Shown in pieces: positions 50,452 to 59,491 of a DNA stretch of 64,000 nucleotides. A program made the position numbers and the translations under genes. Source of the DNA: Armatimonadota bacterium (lineage in GTDB: Bacteria > Armatimonadota > Fimbriimonadia > Fimbriimonadales > Fimbriimonadaceae). Where the stretch lies: positions 62,001 through 126,000 of the forward strand of contig DAIDHV010000006.1 in NCBI GenBank assembly GCA_027451905.1, read 5' to 3'. Below the pieces are notes generated by a model. That model ran no database searches. It was not told the origin of the DNA and was given only the letters and a program-made list of their open reading frames with translations. How positions within the stretch are numbered: position 1 is the stretch's first letter; each line of letters opens with the position of its first letter.

Positions 50452-52041
50452 TTATCCGTGCCACGGACCGTGCGCTTCATGAACAAGTTCAGCCAAATTC
50501 TGTTGGTCAACGTTATGGGGTTTGGGTATCTGAATCGGCTCGCCCGTGACCAACTGATAGGCTTCTAAAGCCCTAATATTGGCGTAATTTTCAAACGACT
50601 TTGCAAGTTCTAAGGCGTGGCTTCCCAAAGCGTTGCCACGAGACCAACAGGATTGGACGCCGTACATCAAAATCAATAAATCCGCCATAGCTCCTTTTTC
50701 AATTTGACCATCTTTGAGTAGCGGCCAGCAAAGTTCTGCCAACTCGCTAACAAAGCTGCCATCTTTCTTAGGTGGGGTTGCACGGTTTAAAAGGATTCTT
50801 TTCCTGATCCTATCCACCAAAAAAATCCGGTTGATCTCATTTGTTCCTTCGTAAATCCGGCTTACGCGGGCATCGCGATAGTGGCGGGCAATGGGAAACT
50901 CTTCGGTAAAGCCGTAACCACCAAAGCACTGCAAGGCATCATCAATGATCATGGATTCCACTTCGGTCGAGAAAACTTTAATCATGCTGCACTCAACCGC
51001 ATACTCTTCAGCGGCTCTCATGTTGTCTTCCACGCTGCCGCTGTAACGTTGAAAGGCTTGATCAATCATCGCCCCCGTTCGATAAACCATCGATTCTGCC
51101 GCAAAAAATAAGGTTGCCATCGAGGCAAATTTCTTTTGGATGAGCCCAAATTCTGAGATCGCTCTGCCAAACTGCTTCCTTTCTTGTGAGTAACTTGAAG
51201 CCAAGCCAATCGCATCGCGTGCCGGGCCTAAGGACATAGAAGAGAGCTTAAACCGGCCAAGGTTTAAGGCATTAAACGCTACATGATGACCAAGTCCCAC
51301 CTCGTGAAGTACGTTTTCAGCAGGTACAACTGCGTTTTCTAGAACAAGCCGCGCGGTTGAGCTGCCTTTCAGCCCCATTTTGTGTTCTTCTCTCGAGATA
51401 GAAACCCCCGGGCAACTGCGATCCACCAAGAAGGCAGTCACCTTGTCTCCATCTACTTTTGCCATCACCAGAAAGGTATCCGCCCATTGGGCATTGGAAA
51501 TCCACATTTTGGTGCCGTTTAAGATGTAGTCCCCCCCGTTTGCTTCAGCTTTTGTTGTAAGGCTAAGTGCGTCGCTGCCAGAGTTTGGCTCGCTCAGGGC
51601 ATAGGCTGCGATTTTTTCGCCGGAAGCCAGATGCGGCAATCGGGCCAGCTTTTGAGCTTCCGTGCCAAACAAAATGAGGCCAAGCTGACCAATTCCACTG
51701 GTGATGCCGATTGTAACGCTGAACGAAGCGTTTAAGCTTAGGAGTTCTAGAATTCTTGCCGCTAAATTCTTGGGCAATCCAAGGCCGCCGTAGGCTTCTG
51801 GGGTATCGATTCCGCAAAAGCCCAGTTCACCTGCCTTTGAAACAAGGTGTTTCATCAAGCCCTCTTCGTGCTCGTCTAACCGCCAAGACATAGGCAGAAC
51901 TTCTTGCCGCGAAAATTGTTCTGCGGCTTGAATCATCAAAGATTCATCGCCTAAGAATTGCTCGGGATAGAACGAATTTTTTGGCGGGTTGCCCTGTAGG
52001 AAATCGCAGCCCTGCGCCGTTGCAGATTGTGTCTGGGACAT
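50452..52041 (-). CDS. Acyl-CoA dehydrogenase
   Basis: FAD enzyme of fatty-acid beta-oxidation. 529 residues. Visible: LSEPNSGSDALSLTTKAEANGG, GTKMWISNAQWADTF, QERKQFGRAISEFGLIQKKFA, QCFGGYGFTEEF and YEGTNEINRIFL, where the catalytic Glu sits in TNE. The extra C-terminal 120 residues (vs about 380 in typical medium-chain enzymes) fit the long FadE/VLCAD type. Substrate length unproven. Confidence 0.93.
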   Translation of the reverse strand: MSQTQSATAQGCDFLQGNPPKNSFYPEQFLGDESLMIQAAEQFSRQEVLPMSWRLDEHEEGLMKHLVSKAGELGFCGIDTPEAYGGLGLPKNLAARILELLSLNASFSVTIGITSGIGQLGLILFGTEAQKLARLPHLASGEKIAAYALSEPNSGSDALSLTTKAEANGGDYILNGTKMWISNAQWADTFLVMAKVDGDKVTAFLVDRSCPGVSISREEHKMGLKGSSTARLVLENAVVPAENVLHEVGLGHHVAFNALNLGRFKLSSMSLGPARDAIGLASSYSQERKQFGRAISEFGLIQKKFASMATLFFAAESMVYRTGAMIDQAFQRYSGSVEDNMRAAEEYAVECSMIKVFSTEVESMIIDDALQCFGGYGFTEEFPIARHYRDARVSRIYEGTNEINRIFLVDRIRKRILLNRATPPKKDGSFVSELAELCWPLLKDGQIEKGAMADLLILMYGVQSCWSRGNALGSHALELAKSFENYANIRALEAYQLVTGEPIQIPKPHNVDQQNLAELVHEAHGPWHG

Positions 52042-52128
52042 ACTTGTAACCTACTCACTTCATTTGTGGGGTTGATATATTATGACTTAGCGGCAAGGCA
52101 TAAGTGGGTAAGCTTAGCATGCTAGGAT

Positions 52129-52204
52129 GGGCCTGTAGCTCAGGGGTCAGAGCGTGCGGCTCATAACCGCTTGGTCGTGGGTTCGATCCCCACCGGGCCC
52201 ACCA
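52129..52204 (+). tRNA. tRNA with CAT anticodon, possibly Ile2 (lysidine-type)
   Basis: Acceptor GGGCCTG/CGGGCCC, anticodon stem TGCGG/CCGCT with a T-T mismatch at the base, loop CTCATAA giving CAT, encoded CCA. Stem and variable loop (CTTGGTCG) resemble the minor tRNA-Ile that is edited by TilS; initiator Met is disfavoured by the paired first position. Anticodon alone cannot separate Ile2 from Met. Confidence 0.85.
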
Positions 52205-52235
52205 ATCCTCTTTAGGCTATGACCGGCTTTTGCTT

Positions 52236-53354
52236 TTACTTGACGAGAGGAATCCCAGGGTTGCCAATTAATCGGTGCATCCTGCTAAACGGCCACCACA
52301 CGTAATCAGCGCGGCCTACTATGCGGTTGCGGGGAACCAAGCCCCAAGCGCGGCCATCAAAGCTATTGTTGCGATCGTCTCCCATCATTAAGTAGTAGCC
52401 AGGAGGGATCGGCGCTGGTGGGAGCGACCTTAAATAGTTCATTCGAGAAATGCTGTTGACTTGGTACTTCGCGGCCGTAAATGTGGAGTCTGCGTTGGCC
52501 CAAGCCCCTTCGATTTGAAGGGGAATGATCTTTCCGTGATCGTTAACCAGCTTGAAATCGGTAGGGCAGCGTTGGTCAGCAGAAAAAGGGATTTTCTCGA
52601 AATTGACGCCCATGGAGTCCTCCAATTTAAAAAAGTGCATGTAGGGCTCTTTGGTGGGCACTCCATTGCGGTAAAGGATATTGTTCTTAAGTTCGATGAC
52701 GTCTCCAGGCACGCCAATGCATCTCTTTACAAAGTCCACACTAACATGGCCGTTAGCGTCCCGTTCCTTGGCAGTTGTAGCGGCACGAGGTGGTATAAAA
52801 ACCACGATGTCTCCATCTTTCGGATTAGAAAAGCGATAGACAAACTTGTTGGCAAGGATGTAGTCGCCAACATGGAGGGTGGAAATCATAGACCCGCTAG
52901 GAACCACAAAAGCTTGAATTAAGTAGGGTCTGATCAGCAAAAAGACAAAGACGCCAGCGTAAACTACCGCGTCCATTGCTTCATTAATGAATGCCAACGT
53001 GGGTCCAAGCAAGGTAACGGCTCGGAGCCTTGCCGTGGTGACCGTTTCTAGGGTCAGTTCCTTCCGTTTGGTAAAAAGCACGAGCCGTAAGAGAGCGATG
53101 CCGGTTGAATTAAGGAAGATACTAAGTTTTGTAGAGAATCTTCCCAAAGCCGTATCGCTCTGAGGTATATCAATTGCCCCTCCGTTTAAGCCCCTTTGAA
53201 GCAAAAAGGCCAAGACGCGAATGGCGGTGAGTACCGCAACGATAATGACGATCGTGCTCTGAGGAGTTCGGGCAATCTTATCAATTAGAGACTGAGTATC
53301 GGTAGTTTGCTCAACTTGCCCGATGAGCGGCGAAAACAAATGCAAGCCCCTCAA
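52236..53354 (-). CDS. lepB: Signal peptidase I, long form
   Basis: Cleaves signal peptides at the membrane outer face. 372 residues. Catalytic Ser in VVPSGSMISTL and Lys in FVKRCIGVPGDVIELK are visible; MGDDRNNSFDGRAWGLV is the box E type signature. The N-terminal 135 residues include one span at about 35-52 and another before the Ser (VVYAGVFVFLLIRPYLI). The start is TTG and abuts the rplS stop. Usual family length is about 200-320, so the N-terminus is long. Confidence 0.95.
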   Translation of the reverse strand: MRGLHLFSPLIGQVEQTTDTQSLIDKIARTPQSTIVIIVAVLTAIRVLAFLLQRGLNGGAIDIPQSDTALGRFSTKLSIFLNSTGIALLRLVLFTKRKELTLETVTTARLRAVTLLGPTLAFINEAMDAVVYAGVFVFLLIRPYLIQAFVVPSGSMISTLHVGDYILANKFVYRFSNPKDGDIVVFIPPRAATTAKERDANGHVSVDFVKRCIGVPGDVIELKNNILYRNGVPTKEPYMHFFKLEDSMGVNFEKIPFSADQRCPTDFKLVNDHGKIIPLQIEGAWANADSTFTAAKYQVNSISRMNYLRSLPPAPIPPGYYLMMGDDRNNSFDGRAWGLVPRNRIVGRADYVWWPFSRMHRLIGNPGIPLVK

Positions 53355-53705
53355 CTAACGCCGTTCTTTAATTCTGGCTTCTTTTCCGACTTTCTCTCGG
53401 ATGTAGTAAAGCTTGGCCCTTCGAACTTTCCCTCGGCGAATCACTTCAAACTTAGCAACGCTCGGGGAATGCAAAGGCAATGTTCTTTCAACCCCCACTC
53501 CGCTTGTGATCTTGCGCAGGGTGATGGTTTCGGCTATGCCGCCATGCTTTTTCGCAATGACAAGGCCTTCGAAGATCTGAATTCTTTCCTTATTTCCTTC
53601 ACGAACCTTGAGGTGGGCGCGAACGGTATCCCCCGGCCAAATTTCAGGAAGATCGGTTTTAAGAACGTCATTAGCGACGCTGGACAAAATTGCGGACTGA
53701 GACAT
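53355..53705 (-). CDS. rplS: 50S ribosomal protein L19
   Basis: 116 residues with [28 protein letters not shown] and [20 protein letters not shown]. Order trmD-rplS-lepB matches the common bacterial operon, although rpsP and rimM are missing upstream. Confidence 0.97.
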   Translation of the reverse strand: MSQSAILSSVANDVLKTDLPEIWPGDTVRAHLKVREGNKERIQIFEGLVIAKKHGGIAETITLRKITSGVGVERTLPLHSPSVAKFEVIRRGKVRRAKLYYIREKVGKEARIKERR

Positions 53706-53799
53706 AGTTTAATACTCTTGGCTGACTTGCGACAAAATAGTATGACAGGTTCAGACTAGATTCTGCAACGCTCTTCGCAAGTTCGTGGTTCCGCTAGCC

Positions 53800-54489
53800 T
53801 CAATCTTCTTCTTGTGATGCGATTCTTGATTGCTCTTTAGCCCACTTATCTACTTGAGCGTGATTGCCAGAAACTAAGACATCTGGAACCATGATTCCCC
53901 TCCAAACTGCCGGTTTCGTGTAGTTGGGAGGCGACTTCCTCCCTGACCACTGCTCGGCAAAGCTATCAAACTCCAAACTTTCTTGGTTTCCCAGCACTCC
54001 AGGCTTCAGTCTTATGATTGAGTCTGCCATCACCAAGGCAGGCAGCTCTCCACCCGTCAAAATATAGGGTCCAATTGTGATTGATCTCGCGTTGAAGTAG
54101 TCAGGCAGTCTTTGATCTATCCCCTCGTAGTGTCCGCAGAAGATTCCAATTTCAGAAAACTCAGAAAGCTGCATCGCCAATGACTGGGTAAAGGGTTCGC
54201 CAGTTGGATCCGTGATGAGCCACACTGCATCAGAGCTAAGGTGAAGTGATTCGGCGGCAAGTGCAACCGGCTCTGCCTTCAGCAGCATTCCAGGAAATCC
54301 TCCGTACGGCGAGTCATCAACTGTCCTATGTCGGTCATAGGCAAAATCTCGTGGAGATGCAACCTGAACTTCAGCCAAACCTGCATCAACTGCCTTGCCA
54401 ATGACGCTGGATTCCATATAGGTCTCAATGACTTCAGGGAACAGAGACACAAATCCAAGTCTTAAGGAGGGAAGGTTGTCTGAATTCAT
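53800..54489 (-). CDS. trmD: tRNA (guanine-N1)-methyltransferase
   Basis: Methylates G37 of tRNAs with SAM. About 229 residues from ATG 54489 (TTG 54495 is the longer frame). Trefoil-knot motifs: GPYILTGGELPALVMAD and DSPYGGFPGMLLKAEP; the C-terminal part carries YTKPAVWRGIMVPDVLVSGNHAQVDKW (here split). First gene of trmD-rplS-lepB; diverges from gcvH. Confidence 0.96.
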   Translation of the reverse strand: MNSDNLPSLRLGFVSLFPEVIETYMESSVIGKAVDAGLAEVQVASPRDFAYDRHRTVDDSPYGGFPGMLLKAEPVALAAESLHLSSDAVWLITDPTGEPFTQSLAMQLSEFSEIGIFCGHYEGIDQRLPDYFNARSITIGPYILTGGELPALVMADSIIRLKPGVLGNQESLEFDSFAEQWSGRKSPPNYTKPAVWRGIMVPDVLVSGNHAQVDKWAKEQSRIASQEED

Positions 54490-54540
54490 CGCCAAATTTG
54501 CCCTCTCAATGGTACGCTTTTATGAAGAAAGCCCACCTTT

Positions 54541-54921
54541 ATGTCTCAACTTCCTTCTGAATTAAAGTACACGGAATCGCACGAATGGGTCCGCCTCGAA
54601 GGTGAAATCGCCTTCGTTGGCATTACAGATTTTGCCCAATCTGAACTAGGAGACATTGTCTATGTCTCCCTTCCCGAGCCAGGAAGAATCTTAAGAAAAG
54701 GCGATTCGTTCGGCGCGGTTGAAAGCGTCAAGACGGCAAGCGACCTATACAGTCCAATCAGCGGAGAAGTGCTTGAGGCCAACGAGCTGGCAACCAATCA
54801 AACCGAGTTGGTTAACACGGATCCCTATGGAAAGGGCTACTTACTGAAGGTGAAGCTGAGTGACCCAAGCGAAGTAGGCAGTTTGATTTCCGCAGAGCAA
54901 TACGCAAAACTGCTCCCCTAA
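54541..54921 (+). CDS. gcvH: Glycine cleavage system H protein
   Basis: Lipoyl carrier of the glycine cleavage complex. 126 residues; the lipoylated residue is Lys64 in GAVESVKTASDLYSP. First gene of gcvH-gcvPA-gcvPB. Only 51 bases separate it from the divergent trmD start, too little for a glycine riboswitch. Confidence 0.97.
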   Translation: MSQLPSELKYTESHEWVRLEGEIAFVGITDFAQSELGDIVYVSLPEPGRILRKGDSFGAVESVKTASDLYSPISGEVLEANELATNQTELVNTDPYGKGYLLKVKLSDPSEVGSLISAEQYAKLLP

Positions 54922-54927
54922 TCCAAT

Positions 54928-56265
54928 ATGCCCTATACGCCCCACACTGAATACGACCGCACTGCAATGCTGTCTGAACTCAATTTAAGTTCAACAGACG
55001 AGTTGTTTCGAGAAATTCCTGAAAACCTGAGGGTTCAAAAAGGAAGCCTTTCTTTACCGAACGCGCTTAGCGAATACGAGATTGAAAAGCACCTTTTTAG
55101 GCTCAGCCGATTAAATCGATCATCCTTTGATTTGATCTCCTTTTTGGGAGCGGGCATGTACGATCGTTACATCCCGTCTACCGTGTCTGCCATGATCAGC
55201 AGGGGTGAGTTTTTAACCGCCTACACTCCCTACCAGCCGGAAGCCTCCCAAGGGTCCCTGCAAACCATTTACGAATTTCAAACCATGATTGCGGAGTTGT
55301 TCGGCACGGACCTAGCAAACGCTTCGATGTATGATGGAGCCACTTCCATGGCAGAGGCGGCTATCGTGGCCCATGGAATCAACGGCCGCAATACCATTGC
55401 GGTTAGTGACCTGATTCATCCCCATCATCGCCAAGTCCTCAATACCTATTGCTGGGCCATTGGACTCAAGACTGAGGTTGTGCCATCCGTGAACGGGGTT
55501 TGCAAACTGCCGGAAGTCGGTGATCAGTTTGCTTGCATTGTGGTTGGCCATCCTAATTTTCTTGGAAACCTTGAGGATTTATCGGCGGTGAGAGAGTGGT
55601 GCAATGCATCTGGGTCTCAGATGATCGTTAGCACCGATCCCATCGCTTGCGCACTGCTTAAACCTCCTGGAGAGTTTGGCGCCGATTTTGTAGTCGGTGA
55701 AGGGCAGTGCCTGGGGGTTGCCATGGGTCTTGGCGGGCCCGCGGTTGGCCTGTTTGGCTGCAAGCAAGAGCATATTAGAAGGATTCCGGGACGAATCGTT
55801 GGAAAAACTAAGGAAGTTCATGGAGACCAGGAAGGGTACGTGATGACTCTGAGAACAAGGGAACAAGACATCAGGCGAGAAAAGGCAACCAGCAATATCT
55901 GCACTAATGAAGCTTTGATGGCACTTGCCAACACGGTCTACCTTTGCGCAGTTGGTAAGAACGGCATTAAGCAAGTTGCAGAAGCCAGCTTAAGGAACTC
56001 CAGATATTTGCAATCAAAATTAGAGGCAATCGGAATGAAGAAAGTGGATTCTAGCCGCTACTTTTGTGAGTTTGCTGTGGACTTAGGAAAGAATGCGGCT
56101 CCGATCGTGGATCGAATGTTAGAGCGTGGATTTCTTGCCGGGTTGGCGCTTGGTGAGTATTATCCGGCGAGGGAAAATCAACTCCTTGTGGCAACAACCG
56201 AAAAGCGTAACAAAGAAGAAATTGATCAGTATGTTTCGGAATTAGCGGCAGAGGTGGGGCGATGA
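54928..56265 (+). CDS. gcvPA: Glycine dehydrogenase (decarboxylating), subunit 1
   Basis: N-terminal half of split P-protein. 445 residues: FLGAGMYDRYIPSTVSAMISRGEFLTAYTPYQPEASQGSLQTIYEFQ (family N-terminal signature, given in pieces), GEGQCLGVAMGLGGPAVGLF and REQDIRREKATSNICTNEALMAL. Overlaps gcvPB by 4 bases. Confidence 0.97.
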   Translation: MPYTPHTEYDRTAMLSELNLSSTDELFREIPENLRVQKGSLSLPNALSEYEIEKHLFRLSRLNRSSFDLISFLGAGMYDRYIPSTVSAMISRGEFLTAYTPYQPEASQGSLQTIYEFQTMIAELFGTDLANASMYDGATSMAEAAIVAHGINGRNTIAVSDLIHPHHRQVLNTYCWAIGLKTEVVPSVNGVCKLPEVGDQFACIVVGHPNFLGNLEDLSAVREWCNASGSQMIVSTDPIACALLKPPGEFGADFVVGEGQCLGVAMGLGGPAVGLFGCKQEHIRRIPGRIVGKTKEVHGDQEGYVMTLRTREQDIRREKATSNICTNEALMALANTVYLCAVGKNGIKQVAEASLRNSRYLQSKLEAIGMKKVDSSRYFCEFAVDLGKNAAPIVDRMLERGFLAGLALGEYYPARENQLLVATTEKRNKEEIDQYVSELAAEVGR

Positions 56266-57758
56266 ATCAAGAATTTGCAGGCATCAAAAAGAGGGTTCCA
56301 AGCCCCAAACTAGTCTTTGAGAAGTCATCGCCGGGGCGTGTTGGATGCAATTTACCGTCAATCACGACTCCTGAGGTGGATTTAAATCAAGAACTCGGCG
56401 AAACGAGGTCTGAGCTCCATTTGCCCGAGCTGAGCGAATTGGAAGTGGTCCGACATTTTACAAATCTTAGCCATATCAATTATGGGATTGAGACCGGATT
56501 CTATCCACTGGGCAGCTGTACCATGAAGTACAACCCCAAGATCAACGAGCGGGTTGCAGGTCTTTCTGGATTTACACAATTACATCCTATGCAGCCGGTG
56601 TCAACTTACCCCGGTGCGATTGAGGTGATGGTTCAGGTTCAAGAGTTTTTAGCGGAACTCACCGGATTTGATGCCATTTCACTCCAGCCGGTTGCTGGCG
56701 CCCATGGTGAGATGACCTGTTTGATGCTGATGAAGGCTTACCATGCAGCAAAGGGCCAAGGCAGCCGACGGATCATTCTTGTGCCAGATAGCGCCCACGG
56801 CACAAATCCCGCAAGCGCGGCAAGATGCGGCTATGAAGTTAAAGCCGTGCCAACTGATGCAAATGGAAACTCAGACGTGGCGGCGCTAAAAGGGATCTTG
56901 GATGGGCTGGGAAGTGAGATCGCAGGCCTCATGCTTACAAATCCTTCAACCTTGGGCCTCTTTGAAACTCAAATTGAAGAAATTTGCCAATTAATCCACA
57001 ACATCGGAGGGTTAGTTTTTTGTGATGGCGCCAACATGAATGCGATGGTTGGAACCACAAGGCCCGGTGATCATGGTTTTGACTGCATGCATCTCAATCT
57101 CCACAAAACATTTAGCACTCCTCACGGTGGCGGCGGACCAGGTTGTGGTGCCATTGGGGTTAAGCAAGAGTTGGTTCCTTTCCTGCCCTCGCCGATAGTA
57201 TGCCGAAATTCAAACGGCATGGCTCAGCTTGATTTTGAGAGACCCGAATCGATTGGAAGGGTCAGCCCCTACTTCGGACAGTTTTTGATGGAAGTTCGTG
57301 CTCTTGCCTACCTACTGAGCTATGGAAAAGAGCACATTCATTTGATTTCTGAATGCGCGGTTCTTAATGCCAACTACGTGCAAGAAAAATTGAAAAAGGT
57401 CTTGCCTCCCGCGTTTGATCGGCCATGTACCCATGAATGTGTTTTGACCGCCGAGAAATATAAGAAAGAGTTTGGCGTCCGAGCTTTAGACATCAGCAAG
57501 CGGTTGATTGATTATGGATTTCACCCTCCCACAAACTACTTTCCTCTCATTGTTCCCGAAGCAATGATGATTGAACCCACCGAAACAGAGTGCAAGGAAA
57601 CCTTGGATAAGTTTTGTGAAGCGCTGATCCTGATCTGTGAAGAAGCTTCTGTTCAGCCTGATTTGCTGCATCAAGCACCCACCTCTCAGATTGTTGGCAG
57701 GCTAGACGAAACCCTGGCCGTCAAGCAGCTCAATGTTAGGTGGAAACCGAGCACGTAA
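56262..57758 (+). CDS. gcvPB: Glycine dehydrogenase (decarboxylating), subunit 2
   Basis: PLP-binding half of split P-protein. 498 residues: GIETGFYPLGSCTMKYNPK, PVAGAHGEMTCLMLMKAYH, PDSAHGTNPASAARCG, and the PLP lysine in LHKTFSTPHGGGGPGCG. With gcvH it forms most of the glycine cleavage complex; gcvT and lpd are not in the window. No terminator hairpin is visible after it. Confidence 0.97.
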   Translation: MNQEFAGIKKRVPSPKLVFEKSSPGRVGCNLPSITTPEVDLNQELGETRSELHLPELSELEVVRHFTNLSHINYGIETGFYPLGSCTMKYNPKINERVAGLSGFTQLHPMQPVSTYPGAIEVMVQVQEFLAELTGFDAISLQPVAGAHGEMTCLMLMKAYHAAKGQGSRRIILVPDSAHGTNPASAARCGYEVKAVPTDANGNSDVAALKGILDGLGSEIAGLMLTNPSTLGLFETQIEEICQLIHNIGGLVFCDGANMNAMVGTTRPGDHGFDCMHLNLHKTFSTPHGGGGPGCGAIGVKQELVPFLPSPIVCRNSNGMAQLDFERPESIGRVSPYFGQFLMEVRALAYLLSYGKEHIHLISECAVLNANYVQEKLKKVLPPAFDRPCTHECVLTAEKYKKEFGVRALDISKRLIDYGFHPPTNYFPLIVPEAMMIEPTETECKETLDKFCEALILICEEASVQPDLLHQAPTSQIVGRLDETLAVKQLNVRWKPST

Positions 57759-57896
57759 ACCTAGGCTCCTTCGAATCGGATGACAGGAGATGTTCCGTTT
57801 TTAGCTGACGGGTCTCTTCAATCTTTGGTGCCCAATTGCCCATGATTGGCTCTCCTCACGCCCTTATCTTCTAAAAGAATATATATCAAGAGAAGC

Positions 57897-57935
57897 TATA
57901 TGTTTGAAATCATGATATAATGCTTTTGAGGAAAT
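57897..57935 (+). promoter_or_regulatory. Possible promoter/operator for the PadR-HAAS pair
   Basis: TATAAT at 57916-57921 lies 15 bases before ATG 57936, with an imperfect dyad TATATG-N8-CAT(G)ATATA over 57897-57919, like PadR operators. The -35 is not clear and the implied start would sit close to the GAGG ribosome site (57928-57931). Confidence 0.3.
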
Positions 57936-58277
57936 ATGGCATTTAAGTCAGACGTCAAAACACTCGTGCTATCGGCCCTGTACCACGGGCCAAAGCATGG
58001 CTACCTAATCGCAAAATATATCAGAGAGCAAAGTCAGCAGGCTCTCAATGTTGGGGAAAGCGCCATCTATCCCGTCTTGCAAGACTTGGTGGAAGCCAAT
58101 TTAGTGACCTTTACCTGCCAATATCAAGACGGGAAGCCAGCACGAAAAGTCTACAGCCTTTCTTATAGCGGACAAGCCGAGTTTGCCGCCCATATATCGG
58201 CATGGGAAAGGTTTGTAAAGGGTGTTCAAGGTGTCGTTTCTGGTTCCAATTCAACCAAGGAGTCTCACAGTGCTTAA
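57936..58277 (+). CDS. PadR-family transcriptional regulator
   Basis: 113 residues, short PadR type. Winged helix: VKTLVLSALYHGPKHGYLIAKYI, then AIYPVLQDLVEANLVTFTCQ. GAGG at 57928-57931 precedes the ATG. It overlaps the next gene, which starts with a HAAS-type helical domain; PadR plus HAAS membrane protein is a recurrent pair that usually autoregulates. Confidence 0.9.
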   Translation: MAFKSDVKTLVLSALYHGPKHGYLIAKYIREQSQQALNVGESAIYPVLQDLVEANLVTFTCQYQDGKPARKVYSLSYSGQAEFAAHISAWERFVKGVQGVVSGSNSTKESHSA

Positions 58278-59391
58278 TCCTATCACTCGGTATGTTGGAT
58301 ATTTAGAACAGGTTTTGTTCAAGTGTTTACCGTTGGAAGAAACCGAGAAAATTAGCCGCGAAACGCAATACCATTTGCAAGATTTAGCCGCAGAATTTGC
58401 CACAAATGGTGTGAGCCAAGATGCGGCTGAGCAAATGGCAATCGAGCGTTTTGGCCCTCCGCTGGCTTATGTGCGAAAAATCCTCAATCGACGGTTTGAC
58501 ACCAATGGGAAGAAGATTTGGCTTTGGCTCAAGCTCTGTGCTTTTATGGTCTTTTTGTGCTTCTTTGTTTTTGACCACAACTACATACAAGTCAATTATG
58601 TTGCTGCCCCATGTGCCGTGGTGGGGATGATACTGTACAAAAAGTTCACCCCAATTTACACCATCCTTGCCGCAATTCCCGCCTTTTTGCTGCTCGTGAT
58701 TTTGTCGGTTACCGCACGCCCTACGTCTTATCAACTAGTATCTGGTTGGACCAATAATCCCATGAATCAGGTCAATTATCAATATGAGACCATTCCAATC
58801 AACAGTGTGGGCCAGGGGCAAACACCCGGAAACTCGGCTTTTTATCAGCCAAGGATTGGGTATGCAAGGGTTTTGGCAAGTGCCAGCGGAGTCATTCGAT
58901 TAAGAATAGATCAGTTGAAGTTGCAAAAACTAGTGGAAGGTCATGTGAAAACAATTTATCACTATGACGGAGCGACTCAATACCGCAGCTCCTTGCGATC
59001 TGTAAAATCAAGCCAAGATGGTGTGACTAGCTGGGAGCCAATATATTACAGCCCACCAACATTGGCCCAATTTACAGCCTATATTAACAAAAAGTCCAGT
59101 TCATCAGAAATGCCATCCGGTCCCCCAACATCCTATGAAATGGCGAGGAAGAAGTGGAATGCCGTGCTGCCGGAAATGTGCAATTTGTTAAGATTTATTC
59201 TTATTAAATATCAATCTCCCGTGCTTCAATCTTCACCTGAAATTGTGAGCCAAGGTCGGCTCTCTTACTTCCTTGACAATGCTCCTGGTTTGGTTGGCGT
59301 GCTCCTGTTCGGTATTTTTCTTGATTTTGTCTTCGCGGTAATAGGAAGGACACTTCGAGAGCAAAAGATTCAGAGACTCCTGCTAACTTGA
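58270..59391 (+). CDS. HAAS-domain membrane protein paired with PadR
   Basis: About 373 residues from GTG 58270, preceded by AAGGAG at 58257-58262. N-terminal 75 residues form a HAAS-like helical domain (YLEQVLFKCLPLEETEKISRETQYHLQDL). Membrane segments at about 92-104 (LKLCAFMVFLCFFVF), 112-128 and 136-156, then a long outer loop and a last span near the C-terminus (VLLFGIFLDFVFAVIG). Overlaps the PadR gene by 8 bases. Function unknown; probably the PadR target. Confidence 0.75.
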   Translation: MLNPITRYVGYLEQVLFKCLPLEETEKISRETQYHLQDLAAEFATNGVSQDAAEQMAIERFGPPLAYVRKILNRRFDTNGKKIWLWLKLCAFMVFLCFFVFDHNYIQVNYVAAPCAVVGMILYKKFTPIYTILAAIPAFLLLVILSVTARPTSYQLVSGWTNNPMNQVNYQYETIPINSVGQGQTPGNSAFYQPRIGYARVLASASGVIRLRIDQLKLQKLVEGHVKTIYHYDGATQYRSSLRSVKSSQDGVTSWEPIYYSPPTLAQFTAYINKKSSSSEMPSGPPTSYEMARKKWNAVLPEMCNLLRFILIKYQSPVLQSSPEIVSQGRLSYFLDNAPGLVGVLLFGIFLDFVFAVIGRTLREQKIQRLLLT

Positions 59392-59411
59392 GCCCCACCG
59401 AAGCCGGATTT

Positions 59412-59456
59412 GGGCGCCGGTTGATGCCAGTTTTAGCCTGTTATCAACCGGTGCCC
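59412..59456. repeat. 14-base stem hairpin between convergent genes
   Basis: Arms 59412-59425 and 59443-59456 pair with one G-T wobble and a 17-base loop. No run of T on either side. It may act as a shared end structure for the two convergent genes. Confidence 0.7.
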
Positions 59457-59491
59457 GCTTGGCAATAAAATTGACATTTGCAGGCAGACTG

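Noticed and set aside
54490-54540. Glycine riboswitch before gcvH
   Set aside because: Only 51 bases separate the divergent starts, too short for the aptamer.
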